NCBI GenBank assembly: GCA_021234155.1
Contig: JAJEKV010000072.1
Location: forward strand, 6,466,563 to 6,530,562
Source: Isoetes taiwanensis
Taxonomy: Eukaryota; Streptophyta; Lycopodiopsida; Isoetales; Isoetaceae
Reading direction: 5' to 3'
Length of the DNA: 64,000 nucleotides
The position numbers and the translations under genes are program-made. Shown piece after piece: positions 20,173-30,612 of the stretch. Within the stretch, counting starts at the first letter, position 1; every line of letters begins with the position of its first letter. The notes under the pieces are model-generated. The model ran no database searches. It had not been told where the DNA came from and was given only the letters and a program-made list of their open reading frames with translations.

Positions 20173-21307
20173 CACAGTTAAGCATGGCTTGATAGTTGCT
20201 GCTTATTTTCACATCGTATCGATGAAAGCTTACATATTCAGTTCATCATGGTAGGTAGTTAGATATATAATTAGATGTGCTTTCAAACACATCTGTTTTA
20301 CTGTGTCTACATTGATGCAAGGGTGCTCAAAAGTAATTTTCCATGCCATGTTTGTCTAAAACATGGATTCAACTTATACAGATAGATAGATAGATAAATA
20401 GGAAGCCTGTCACTTTATGCATTTAGCTTATATGTTCTGCCTAGCTTACGGGTAGCATATATGGAGAATAGAACATGCCTTGGGAAATAATTTCTCACTT
20501 AGAGTAACCAAGTTGTTATGCACACCATGTAATGTTACATCTATTTTAGAGACATGCTTTGTTGGAAACTTCACAACATAAAGGGTGTTACAGGACTATC
20601 ATTATGCCATTGTTATGACCACATGAATAGATGAGTGCTGCTTTAAGTTGTTACCAAAGGCCATAGGTCACTTCATCCTGCAATTGTGTTGACACTCCAT
20701 TCTTTACTAAATGAAATCTAATGCTTCCTTATTGAGTTAGTAAATGGGCCCATTTTTTTGTCCATGGTTTTTTGAAGTTGGATTTTTATATTTGATGCGC
20801 CCAGAGACCTTGAAGACTTGGGATGTTTCTTCTTTTTTTACAATCAAGCTTGCCTAGTTACAAGTGCATAAAGTGACTGTTGGATGCTATGGGAACAATG
20901 TCAACAGATGAGATTGTCACCAGATGCTATGTTGGAGCCCACGAACATCCCCTGCTTGTTGAACAAGTTTTTAAATGCTGGATTTTGATATGATGTCATG
21001 GGAGTCTTGAATGCAACCGCTAAGGTATTTGGTATTTGAGTTCTTGACAAATGTGCTACAGGACTAGGTTGCATATTTATTATGTTACTGACAAGAGCAA
21101 AGCATTTTGATAATAAAAAATTGTAACATGGGTTACCATTTGTCTATTATCTATCGTGGTATTATGTCACACTTAATATTAGGACTTCGAATGTAATGGC
21201 TTGTTTTTAGCTCTACTACCATTGTTACATGCATTTATGGATTTCTTAGTGCCCTTCCATCCATCATTAGAGTATTAGGTAATGTCTATATCTACACCCC
21301 TACACCA
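20173..21307. other. No recognised gene
   Basis: AT-rich DNA with a short (GATA)n near 20384. No coding signal was found. Confidence 0.4.
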
Positions 21308-21830
21308 TCCTTAAGGCCCCGAAGGGGCCAAAAAATTTTTTAGTTAACACAAACTATTAACACACAACTAACATTATTAACATAAACCATTGCATTTGAC
21401 ACATTTAAATTAAAATCCCCCTTAAACCCCCTTTGGTTTGGGTGCATATTCACACGGGGGGTTACTTCGGGCAACGAGAGCTGTCGGATGGGCATAATTG
21501 CCCTTTATTCCAAGATCTGGACCGTACATAGCGATCCTCGTTTGTGGGGTATGCATGTACAAGTTTTTGTATACTGTATATTAAGGTTTGCAAAATACTA
21601 TAAGGTTTGAAACAATGTACTTAATGGTTTTAATTTTGTACATGTATTGTAAATTTTTTGAGGCTCTCGCTGCCCTACGTAACCCCCCGTGTGAATATGC
21701 ACCCAAACCAAAGGGGGTTTAAGGAGGATTTTAATTTAAATGTGTCAAATGCAATGGTTTATGTTAATAATGTTAGTTGTGTGTTAATAGTTTGTGTTAG
21801 TTGTGTGTTAGTTTGTGTTAATGCTAGATT
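21308..21830 (-). mobile_element. Fold-back (long inverted repeat) element, copy 3
   Basis: It starts with a hairpin, GGCCCCGAAGGGGCC, and AAAAAATTTTTT. The left arm (to about 21490) and right arm (21660-21830) are inverted copies containing CCTTAAACCCCCTTTGG and its complement. The central 170 bp (CCTCGTTTGTGGGGTATGCA, TATACTGTATA) is the reverse of the centre of the element at 8275-8903, so this copy sits in the opposite orientation. It has no coding capacity. Confidence 0.85.
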
Positions 21831-23455
21831 ATTAACTTACTAACTGAACTGGCATAACATAAATTAACGCCTTTTATTTGGCTTACAGGTCTTAACATAT
21901 ACTAAAAATCATTTGTGTCTGATGTGGAGAAAACAAAACCTTGTGAGGGATCTTTCTATGCCACTCAACATATCTACTATTCGTATTACATTTTAATGGC
22001 CATGTCAAGTCTATACTGGCCTACAAACATTATCTCCATGATAACATGTTTCAACCGGAAAACTTCACTCCATCCGTCCTCAAGGTGAAGCAATATCTGT
22101 GCACTTTAATACAGCGATTGCATGCAACTTGATCAAGGACAATAATAACCAGATGTTTCAACAGAGTCTCTGTTCCATAGTAAACATAATGAGTGTTTGC
22201 CACATTTTTCTAAAGTAGAGGCAAGCAGTGGAAAGAAAAAACTAGCCACAAGATGCAACATCACAAAACCAGCAAAACCAATGGTACCTGTCATTTGCTA
22301 GGCTTCAAGCTTCCTGCATAAATTCCGCTACATGTTCCAGTGCAGAATTAAATATCTTGACAAGTTGAGTATAAACTAGGCTAGCATTGCAGGAAACTTT
22401 AGCACCCCAATCTACATTTTGTAGATAGCTGGACTGACTCAAATAAACAAGTCTTTGTAGTCTGACAAATACTTAGTTCCTGAATCTACAAATGCATTTG
22501 GTATCAGTATGCATCATTGTGATGTCAAAACACATCATATGGCTACATTCTTGGTTACAAAAGCACTATGCATAAATTGGCAGGACTTTTGCTGGGCTAA
22601 AATCTAAGAACCTCAATCTTTCAAGCATCTGCACTGTAGATAGAGCAACAAGTCGGTTTTTAGTCCATTCAACTCTACGATGACTACCTGACTTTGCAAC
22701 TTTTTTTGATATTTCAGTGGCTGTTTCATGCACACAATTTCTTGGTCATAATCAATATCGGTAGTTTAGCATGAACCAATACTACTGCTAAACCATTAAC
22801 CAATACTACTGCTAAAGATATTTATTAGAAAAAAGTGCATGTCTGCTTCTTGAATCCATTCCATGATGAACACAGCTCTTGCTATGCTTGATACTACTAC
22901 TAATCACTACATCCAAGGTACATTGTAAACAGAAAAGCAACAATCTCACACATATGTATTTGTTTCAGCATACAGTCTACGTGCTCTTATGCATAGTCCC
23001 AACCATCACTTGCTAACCGTGCTTGCGTTAAACCAAAGCATGAATTATCTTTCTCGTAGCATTCTGTCCCATTAAAATCTATGGCTGCAGAAAATCACAA
23101 GTGGCCCAGGGATGCTTCCTTGCTCTGCTGCATGAGGTATTTGTTTAAGGAGATTAAGTATGGGGTGTTTGGCCTGAAGGATTCTTCATGAAAGTGGGCT
23201 TAAAGAGAGAACAATGGAGAACAATCAGAACCAAAGTGATAGCATGAAGTCAATGGTCTGCATTACTCAAAATAGATGTTAAATTTCAAGATGAGCTAGA
23301 TTCTGAATGGACACACACATCTCCAAGTAATACAATTTGGATTATTTTTTCACCAATAATGCAGAAGTGATGCATGTTCCTTCCAATTCCCCGCTATTAA
23401 AATTTATAGAATTGTACCTTTCATGGCGTGCTTTAGATCTTTCTTGATCTCATTC
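21831..23455. other. 3' flank of the HAD gene; no recognised gene
   Basis: AT-rich DNA without motifs. Part may be the 3' UTR of the HAD gene: on the minus strand a donor-like AAAG|GTACAATTC lies just downstream of its stop. Confidence 0.35.
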
Positions 23456-24058
23456 TTATCTAGTCCTGAAGTGCCGCTGAATCAACTGTGGGAGCTCGTT
23501 CAAGGAATTTACCCTGAAGGTGGGACGATGTTGTGGTTGTAGCTTATCAACATCCTTATAGCGATAGAGAGGGTCAACAAGACATGTCAATGGCCCGGCA
23601 CTGTTGCCACAATCAATGTCATACCTAGGCATATCGCCCACCATTAGAACATCTTCAGGCTTCACACCCCACTGTTTGCACACATGCAAAAGCGGTTCTG
23701 GGGATGGCTTCAATGAAGGATATTCTTTGCCAAGTATTGGTGAGAATGTGGTGTGGAGTTCAGCCTGAAATCGCTCAGCCTCATCCTTACTACTCAAAGT
23801 CACTATTCCGCGATGCAATGGGATGGAGCCTACAAATTCACATACCTCCTTGGCTCCAGGAATGGCAGAATTGCAGCCCTGCCTTTGTCTCTGGGCAATC
23901 TTGATCAATTGACAGGCATGCTCCAACTGCTCCCTAGTAAGGTGGTCTGGATTTGAGAGCACCTTCTGGCACAGCGCATCCAGGTCCAGAGATGGTGGAA
24001 TTCGTAGCGTGCCATCTAAGTCGAAAATTATCCCCCGAAGCGCTCTCATCGCCTTCAT
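23456..24058 (-). CDS. HAD-superfamily hydrolase, intact single-exon gene (200 aa)
   Basis: The frame opens with MKAMRALRGIIFDLDGTL. DLDGT is the HAD motif I with the nucleophile and acid/base aspartates (residues about 13 and 15). IVTLSSK (about 95-101) gives the motif II Ser/Thr. SLKPSPEPLL (about 115) supplies the motif III Lys, and MVGDMPRYDIDCGNSAG (about 139-155) gives the acidic motif IV with GD and D. All four catalytic motifs are present in order and the length is normal for a small soluble HAD phosphatase of the phosphoglycolate-phosphatase-like group. Plants have similar proteins (for example Arabidopsis At2g33255, from memory). The substrate cannot be told from sequence. No clear transit peptide precedes the domain; a second Met four residues in is an alternative start. 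It stands alone with R1 upstream and a fold-back element downstream. Confidence 0.88.
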   Translation of the reverse strand: MKAMRALRGIIFDLDGTLRIPPSLDLDALCQKVLSNPDHLTREQLEHACQLIKIAQRQRQGCNSAIPGAKEVCEFVGSIPLHRGIVTLSSKDEAERFQAELHTTFSPILGKEYPSLKPSPEPLLHVCKQWGVKPEDVLMVGDMPRYDIDCGNSAGPLTCLVDPLYRYKDVDKLQPQHRPTFRVNSLNELPQLIQRHFRTR

Positions 24059-24214
24059 CTCTTCTGATCTGCTTTTGTTATGGCAAACGCAAGATATAAT
24101 ATCCTAACGAAAAGGCTAAAATAAAAGGTATTCACTTCCGCTTGTTAAAGATGATAAACCACGCCTAATGAACAAGGTGCTTGGAAGAAGAAGAAGGGTC
24201 GAGCTGCGCCGGAA

Positions 24215-24352
24215 TGGGGCTGGATGACCGACCATTTACAGGCAACAGCCAGTTTTTAGCAGTCATCAACATATGCTAGGTATATGCCAGCATATACTTG
24301 AATATGCCCACATACCCACATAAACGAGGGTTTGCCCCCCTAGGGGCAACCC
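24215..24352 (-). mobile_element. R1 repeat, minus copy
   Basis: On the minus strand: GGGTTGCCCCTAGGGGGGCA, GTTTATGTGGGTATG, GCATATTCAAGTATATGC, TGACTGCTAAAAACTGGC, CTGTAAATGGTCGGTC. It matches 12123-12290 in order. It lies 160 bp upstream of the HAD gene start and 18 bp before the first motif of the array that follows. Confidence 0.65.
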
Positions 24353-24369
24353 AAAAATGTAGTGTTGTT

Positions 24370-25070
24370 ACGGACATATGTTTGCAAAACCCTTTTCTTA
24401 GCTTTATGCTTTAGTTTAGTTTATAATGCATAAAAAATGTATCAAAATAAAAAAGAAAACGAAAATGCTCTACTTTATTTTATAGCATAGAAAAAATGTT
24501 TATTACGGACATATGTCTGTAAAAGCCCAGTTTTGTTTTGCTTTATTCTCTAGTTTAAGGAAATGTGGATGGTGCATAGTCTGCAAACATCTAGTTTTAT
24601 ATTGCTTTGCATCTAGATTATTTAATAAGGAAACGTGCACAGTGCATTGAAAAGGAAAATGTATAATTCTTTATTACGGACATATGTCTGTAAACCTTTA
24701 GTTTTATTTTTATTTTCATCTAGTTTATTTTAAAAGAAAATGTGGAAAGTGCATAGAAAAAAAGGCATAATATTGTATTACGGACATATGTCTGCATAGT
24801 ATCTATTCTATTCTATTCTATTCTTCTACTTACACTTCTAGTTTTGCCTTTTTTCTAGTTTAGCTTGAAAAGAAAATGTGAGCAGTGCATAGAAAGGGTA
24901 ATCCATAGACCTTACTACGGACATATGTCTGCAAACCTCGAGTTTTGTTAGTTTATTGTATTGTTTTTTGGACATATGTCTGTAAACCTTCACTATATCA
25001 AAGTAACTAGAATAAAGAAGATGGAAAAGAGAATCAAGTTCTAAGCCTCTTTTCTACAGACATATGTCTG
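24370..25070 (+). repeat. Minisatellite of ACGGACATATGTCTG motifs (seven copies plus a remnant)
   Basis: (A)CGGACATATGTCTG(T/C) occurs at 24370, 24505, 24676, 24780, 24917, 24970 (GGACATATGTCTG) and 25056 (ACAGACATATGTCTG), with a degenerate TCTGCAAACA near 24590. The core GACATATGTC is a perfect palindrome. Between motifs the sequence follows one consensus: GTAAACCTTTAGTTTT, a CATCTAGTTTA word, AAAGAAAATGTG, then AGTGCATAGAAA. Unit length varies from 53 to 171 bp. The array ends 18 bp before the open frame of the ParB-like gene. Repeated palindromes next to a mobile-element-like gene resemble subterminal protein-binding repeats of DNA transposons; that is inference. Confidence 0.9.
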
Positions 25071-25087
25071 CAAACATCCCCTAATGG

Positions 25088-26959
25088 ATGTTTTTTCTGA
25101 AATATGCAGACGTGCAAAGGGAAATAAAGCAAGTAGGACCAAAAGGCAAAATGACAATGGAAGAGAATGATGATGGTGCAATTTTTAAGATTGTTGTTAG
25201 TGGCTATGAGGTACCGAGAACTTCTTTATGTGGGAGGAGTCCAAGTTGGGCTGTAGAGAATATGGAAAGTAAAAAGAACTATGACCTTTGCTTGCTTTAT
25301 CGGGAGTCTAATATGATGGCTATGAAAATAGCTGGGCAAGTTTTAGGTGTGAAGGAGATTGAAATGATGGGCTCTTTGATGGTGGAAGGCCCTAAAACGA
25401 GAAGGCCTATATTGTTTGATGGACTGAAACTCCAATACTTTTCCCCAAGTCTAATGGAAGCAAGCATTAGTGGAGATGCTATGTCATGCGCAACATTTGT
25501 ATGGAAGTTACCTTCCTACAATAATTTGCAAGAGGCTGGAATAAAAACATCCTTTGATTTGGCATGTAAAATATCTGTAGTGCGGCGAGAAACATATGCA
25601 AAAAGTATTATATCCGCATGTGTGCTTGAGCATATGAAAAAGAATAATAGAGATGAGAGCATCCAAAGGGGGAATTATGAATCACAAGAAATTGTGCAAT
25701 CAAAGGTTGTGCGCAAGAGGAAAGAGAAAATTGTGTCTAGTGCATCTGATACTCTCTATCACTCAGATAAACAGAAGAAGGTTGTTCTTGACGAAGTTGA
25801 AGATCAGAATGAGATTGACGTTCAACAATTAACTAAAAAAAAAAACAGAAATGGATATTTTCAGAGGCTGAACAAATGAATGTAGCTCAAGAGGCCTCAA
25901 AGGTGCTAGAAAGATGGGAAAATTTTTATCCACTTGGTATTCGGCACTTGGTGGAGATTGATGTAACTAGACTCAAGGTTTGTAAGGGAAAAGCGTTTGT
26001 TCAACCATCGTCCTTATAATGAGGAACATATGGATGAGGTAGGAATGTATGATTTGGCGCCCGTGTCGAAATCCCAATCCAGCTGATGTTCTCCCTGTAA
26101 AAGTGAATACACATATACCATTTGCTTGGACTGATGAAAAAGATTTTGCAGATCCAACAATGGAATTTCTTGTTATAGAGGGTCAACATTCAGCAGTAGC
26201 GGCACAAGTGTTGCTTGGGATGGCTGAATGCACAGAAAAAATGAGAAGATTGTTCTCAAAAAGGTCTTGCAGAGTGTTAGCTGCAAACACTCCACCTCTT
26301 GAGCTGGCAATTATTAGTCATGCACAAAACGAAATCAACTATGTATCGGCATACAAAAGGTTATCTACATTTATCTTTCTTTTGTATTTGAGTGCATCTG
26401 TTTTTTTCATTGTTTGATTTATATTGCTTGTTTGTATAGCCCTTATGTTGACCAAATCATAAATGCACGTGCTCAATGGATAGCGCTTGGAAGACCTAAA
26501 AAGGCAATAGCTAATGCTTGAAAAAGCACTCGTTGGGAGGTATGTGATGCCATTTCCACTTGCATTTGAGATTTAGATAGTTATAGTCTTTGTTGCATTA
26601 TAGAAATTTGAGGAATACTGTAAGCTTACCATTGGAGCAATAAGTAATCGGCAAAGATCGTCAACAAAAGAGAAACCAAGAATGAGCGAACATCTGGCAT
26701 TTATTTGCTTAAATAATGCATGTTCGAAAAATTGGGATTTAATATGGACTAAATGGATGGCAAAGCAACTAAATCAGTGGAATGGGAAGCCACCTGCAAG
26801 AGACAATGTCTGCTTTAGGGGGGACCGCCTCATGCGAATATTTCCTCAAAATGTTTGCCTAGTCGAGGCCAGGTTTTGGGTTGCTGTTATTTCTATGAAT
26901 GCCAAGTTTGGGCAACGCATGACAGCCTTTTGTTTTGTATCACGCAAGAGAGCTTTCAG
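25088..26959 (+). pseudogene. ParB-like domain protein of a putative mobile-element family, broken
   Basis: The first open frame (25088-25879, 263 aa) is strand- and codon-consistent. It has a Lys/Arg/Glu-rich C-terminal part but no domain I can name. A 12-A run at about 25834-25845 shifts the frame; beyond it the protein goes on as KWIFSEAEQMNVAQE, LGIRHLVEIDVTRL, VREKRLFNHRPYNEEHM. After two more shifts (about 25975 and 26045) it reads VLPVKVNT, PFAWTDEKDF, VIEGQHSAVAAQVLL. This follows the ParB/Spo0J N-terminal order: a (V/I)-D-x-(I/L) strand, a P-(V/I)-x-V strand, then (I/V)-x-G-(E/Q)-H/R-x-x-A-A. Splicing is still readable: exons end at 26359 and resume at 26440, end at 26539 and resume at 26604, then end at 26959. 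A TGA lies at about 26518. Its upstream repeats link it to the methyltransferase-like exon at 1-1243. The start Met is uncertain. Confidence 0.5.
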
Positions 26960-26969
26960 GTGTGCAGAT

Positions 26970-28460
26970 GACAGGTACATCTTTATAGCTATTTTGAAGG
27001 CATGCTCGATGCCAGAATTTGTTTTCTAGAACATTATTGAAAGTTTGGATGTTGTTGTTGGTAACACCCAGATTGATGCATATGCAAAATGTGGCAGCCT
27101 TCAGGAGGCGAGCAATCTTTTTTTTAACTTGTCATTTAAGATGTTATTTCTTGGAACGTCATGGTTGCAGGATATGTCCAACATGGATGTCACCTCCTTG
27201 ATCTTCAGTGTTTTGAGAAGATTCAGCAGAATGGGAGACCCCCCGACAGAATTACGTATTTAGGTATCTTGGAAGCATGTGCTGGCATTGGATTGTTACA
27301 GAAATGCAGAAGCATGAATGAGCAGATAATTGATAGGAGCTTACAATCAGATGTTGCTGTAGGGAACACCTTGGTTGATATATATGCCAAATGTAAGAGT
27401 CTACAAGGAGCACACAGAGCCTTTGATAATTTATCAAACAGGAATACTGTATCTTGGAATGCATTGATTGCAGGATATACACAGCAGGGGGTAGAGCTTT
27501 TAGCTTTACATTGTCTTGTACAAATGCAAAGAACCCTGATCAAGTTACGTTTCTGCATTTTGGGAAAGCATGTGCCAACATTGGTGCTTTAGAACACGGC
27601 AGAATCATTAATAACCAGATTATAACAGCTGGAATTTAATTGGATCTTGTCATGTGTTGTGGCTTTGTAGACATGCATGCCAAGTGTGGAAACCCAGAAG
27701 AGGCAAGCAAGATTTTTGACAAGTTGACAAATTGAGATATAGTTTTCCCTAGTTTTGTGGAATGCAATGATTGCAGGATATGCCCAGCATAGGAATGATC
27801 CTTGGGCACCGAAATGCATTGAGACAATGCAAGAAGAGGGAGCTACTTCGAACGAGATTACATTCTCTAGCATTCTGAAAGCATGTGCTAACACAGGTGC
27901 AATAGAGCAGGGTAGGGTTATCCATGAGCATATAATAGAAAGAAAAATCAGTCAGATCTTATCACAGCAAGTGTGCTGGTTGACATGTATGCCAAGTCTG
28001 GATGCTTAGATAATGTTTTTAAGCAATTGTCTAATCAAGACATTGTGTTATGGAATGCTGACAGGATATGCTCATCATGGGGAAACTTCCTTAGCACTAG
28101 AATGTTTTGCAAAATGAACAAAAAGTCAAAGTGGCAGATGATGTTTCTTTTTATAGTCTTATGATTGCATGTCATCATGCTGGTTTAGTAGATGAAGATC
28201 ATTGGTACTTTTAATATATATCAGATTACTATGGATTGTTCCAAGTCATTTTGCATTGTACATCACTGGTTGATTTATTATGTGACACAGGATGTCTGAA
28301 CGAAACAGAAGCGCTTTATTTCTGCCTTTGGGACCAATCTTGATGGATGAATATCCTTAGTGCTTGTAGAGTGCATGCAGATGTCGATTCAGCAAGGCAA
28401 TGCTTTGAAAACATTATCTATTTGGATGCACAATGCACAATGCACTTACAATGTGCAAAT
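26970..28460 (+). pseudogene. PPR protein pseudogene (PLS/E type)
   Basis: PPR helices can be read in order with several frame changes. They are AILKACS; VVVGNTQIDAYAKCGSLQEA (about 27049); FEKIQQNGRPPDRITYLGIL; VAVGNTLVDIYAKCKSL (27350); VSWNALIAGYTQQG (27450); VTFLHFGKACANIGALEHG (27545); VDMHAKCGNPEEASKIFDKL; WNAMIAGYAQH (27755); ITFSSILKACANTGAIEQG (27860); VLVDMYAKSGCLD; and an E-like end with LLCDTGCLNETEAL and ACRVHADVDSARQCF (28290-28410). Plant PPR proteins of this class bind organelle RNA, often for C-to-U editing. There are stops near 27028, 27637 and 27735 and shifts near 27130, 27500, 27950 and 28060. No start codon region or transit peptide is left. It begins about ten bases after the last exon of the ParB-like gene, in the same orientation. 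Confidence 0.85.
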
Positions 28461-29159
28461 TTTTGGCCTTAAAAGAGAACCCAAAAGCACCTAGTCTGCT
28501 CTACATTGCATTAAGTCCTCGAAGGCCATATGCGGAGAAAGGGAAAAGGGACATGCCAAGGGAGCTGAAAACCAGCAACACTTTCCCTGGCGGATGCAGA
28601 TAACTTGCAGGACAATACTTTTTCCTATTAAAAAAAGCTTTTAAGTGTTTCCGTAACACTTTTAGCTTCTTAATGCAAAATGTAATTTACCACAAGTTAT
28701 AAAGTTAAACCATACTGCTAAGAGTTACTAGAAAACCGCACCCTAGCCATAGTTTCACAATCCTGGTTTAGAACCCCGCAATACTGTGAAGTTGCCCTAT
28801 CCTTCTCCTTCGATGGAAAACCGAGTCATTATTTATTATTCACTTGGTGGAGGACTATCTAACGTTGGCGAATTATTGTGGTAGATTTGAATTTTGTAAC
28901 AGCAGCTCCAATTTGGGGTTTTATTACATTTGCAACATTCTTAGCAGAGTGGGTTGCTCTTGAATTGTGCCAGAATCATACTCAATATAACCTTTTCTTC
29001 TCTTTACAATCCATGCCAATATTTATTTCACATTTGTTGGATGCAAATTGTTAGAAGATATTTTGATATTAACATGATCTGTCATTGGCAATCCACAGCT
29101 GGCCTTCTTGATAATAATCACAAGTCCAATATAGACCAGAGGGCAGGACGAGAGAAGAA
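28461..29159. other. No recognised gene; 3' flank of psaK
   Basis: AT-rich sequence. The stretch next to 29160 is presumably the psaK 3' UTR. No other coding signal was found. Confidence 0.4.
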
Positions 29160-29718
29160 TCAGATGCTTCCCACAGCTTTGAGGCCCAGAACAACACCTA
29201 CACCAATGATATGTCCCATGGCTCCAAAAGCAAGAGTATCAGTACCAGTAAAACCAGCAGGGTCCCCAGTCTGAAGACCAGACTCGTTATCTGAGAGCTT
29301 GAGACCTGCAGAAGCACGTCTGTTGGTTGAAGGAGCCAAACCAAAACGGCCAGCAAGCAGCAAAAAGGTGGTAGAAGCCACCATGATCTGTGTAACATCA
29401 CATTTAGAGACAGAGCCAATTTAGAGATATAAATGCAGCCAAATTTTTCAATTTTAGCAGTACCAGATTGGTGGGAGATCCCAAGTAATCACAGCGAGCT
29501 GCCAGAGCTCCTCCCCTGGATCTAACTGGGGCCAATGACTAGAACCCAGTTTCTAGATATGAGAAAGGCAATAAATTTTGCAGCAATTAGTGGGAGAAGT
29601 GAATTGGACATACCGGTGTATTCAGGCGGATTGCATTGTTGAATTTGAGAGCTTGGAAGTCCCGAGATATGGCTGTGGAAGGAGTCGACAGAGCCATAGA
29701 TGCCATTGCTGCTGCCAT
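29160..29718 (-). CDS. psaK: Photosystem I reaction centre subunit K, plastid precursor (psaK), three exons, 135 aa
   Basis: Exons (minus): 29614-29718, 29464-29538 and 29160-29387, with GT-AG introns of 75 and 76 nt, both in phase 0. Exon 1 (35 codons) gives a Ser/Thr/Ala-rich plastid transit peptide, [15 protein letters not shown]. Exon 2 ends the transit part (RGGALAAR) and starts the likely mature protein at [10 protein letters not shown]. Exon 3 holds [20 protein letters not shown], a first membrane segment, then the loop [20 protein letters not shown] and a second membrane segment, [18 protein letters not shown]. This layout and wording are those of plant PsaK, a two-helix thylakoid protein at the PsaA side that helps bind light-harvesting complex I. 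The length matches family members (about 130 aa). No break is seen. An upstream in-frame Met is not needed, because the transit peptide starts cleanly at 29718. Confidence 0.95.
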
Positions 29719-29818
29719 GGTCCTTGCAATCCTCCTGCTCTGATCCCTTCTGGTCTAATACAACCATAGCTTATCCTGTGTCTAGCTTCCCAATCAGCTG
29801 CTTCCATGTCACCATGGT

Positions 29819-29861
29819 GTTATCCTGTTAAGTGTGAGTTGGAATATCCTTAGTGACGTGG
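29819..29861 (-). promoter_or_regulatory. Candidate light-responsive promoter words of psaK
   Basis: On the minus strand, 100-145 bp upstream of the psaK start, are CCACGTCA (ACGT core, 29854-29861), AGGATATTCC (29841-29850) and GGATAAC (I-box-like, 29819-29825). G-box/ACGT and GATAA words are typical of nuclear photosynthesis gene promoters. Their spacing here is suggestive only; no TATA box was identified with confidence. Confidence 0.35.
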
Positions 29862-30460
29862 ACATGCAGCTATAAATTGATGCATAAACCTAAAAAAAAA
29901 TCACCTAAAAAAAATGCTTGCCCAATAACATGATTTTTTTTCCTAAAATGTCTTTAGGGGGAGGGTCGTCAATATCAATAGTGGACCATGATCCAATGGT
30001 AGATCATACAAAAATTGATCAAATTCTCCAATAGTGGATTAACACATAATTATTGTTAACCTCAACCATTGAATAAAGTGGATGAAAAAAAAAAGGATTT
30101 AATCTTATCGATCCACAACTGGGCTTGCAGTGTAGACCATTCGTTCGTAGGGAGATTTTATGGGCAATATATATCCAACAAAAGTTTGCATAATACCTCT
30201 TATCAAGATGCCTAGATGTTCAATAGCCTTCGCATAAGGAAGCACTTTCCAAGGAAAATCAGCAACACAAGGAGGCACCACCACCCCATCAAGTGTCCAT
30301 AAGGCAGAAAATCTCTGCACTATTCTGAACAGATCAGGATCCATCATCTACACTAGACTTGTTACTATTTTCCATCATTTTCTTTGGAAATGACTGTTTT
30401 TTCTCCACAGAAATGACCTTGGCATCATCTTCCATAACTATGGCATAAGACCCATTTACT
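29862..30460. other. No recognised gene
   Basis: AT-rich, with a minus-strand frame at 30105-30347 (RFSALWTLDGVVVPPCVADF) that reads protein-like but is not assigned. It may be a mobile-element remnant together with the Copia-like piece that follows. Confidence 0.35.
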
Positions 30461-30469
30461 CAATGTTCA

Positions 30470-30612
30470 TTTACTGTACAAGGGCAACGAACCTTATCAA
30501 ATTTACAACCTATTGAAGTAACACCACCCAACCTAGTAACATGGAAATTTGAAAGGTGCCCATGTCGTAGATTGCAAAGATTCTCATTTTATCATTTTTC
30601 AGCTAGAAAAGC
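30470..30612 (-). pseudogene. Possible Copia-type pre-integrase (zinc-binding) remnant
   Basis: On the minus strand a short frame reads NLCNLRHGHLSNFHVTRLGG, then KFDKVRCPCTV and a stop. The spacing of H-x-x-(L)-S after HGH and the later C-x-C recall the GAG-pre-integrase motif of Copia polyproteins (W-H-x-R-x-G-H...C-x-x-C). Only about 45 codons are recognisable and one Cys spacing is off, so this is a weak call. Confidence 0.3.

Noticed and set aside
24370-25070. CRISPR-like array
   Set aside because: The spacers are homologous to each other and of uneven length, and the DNA is plant nuclear. It is a minisatellite.
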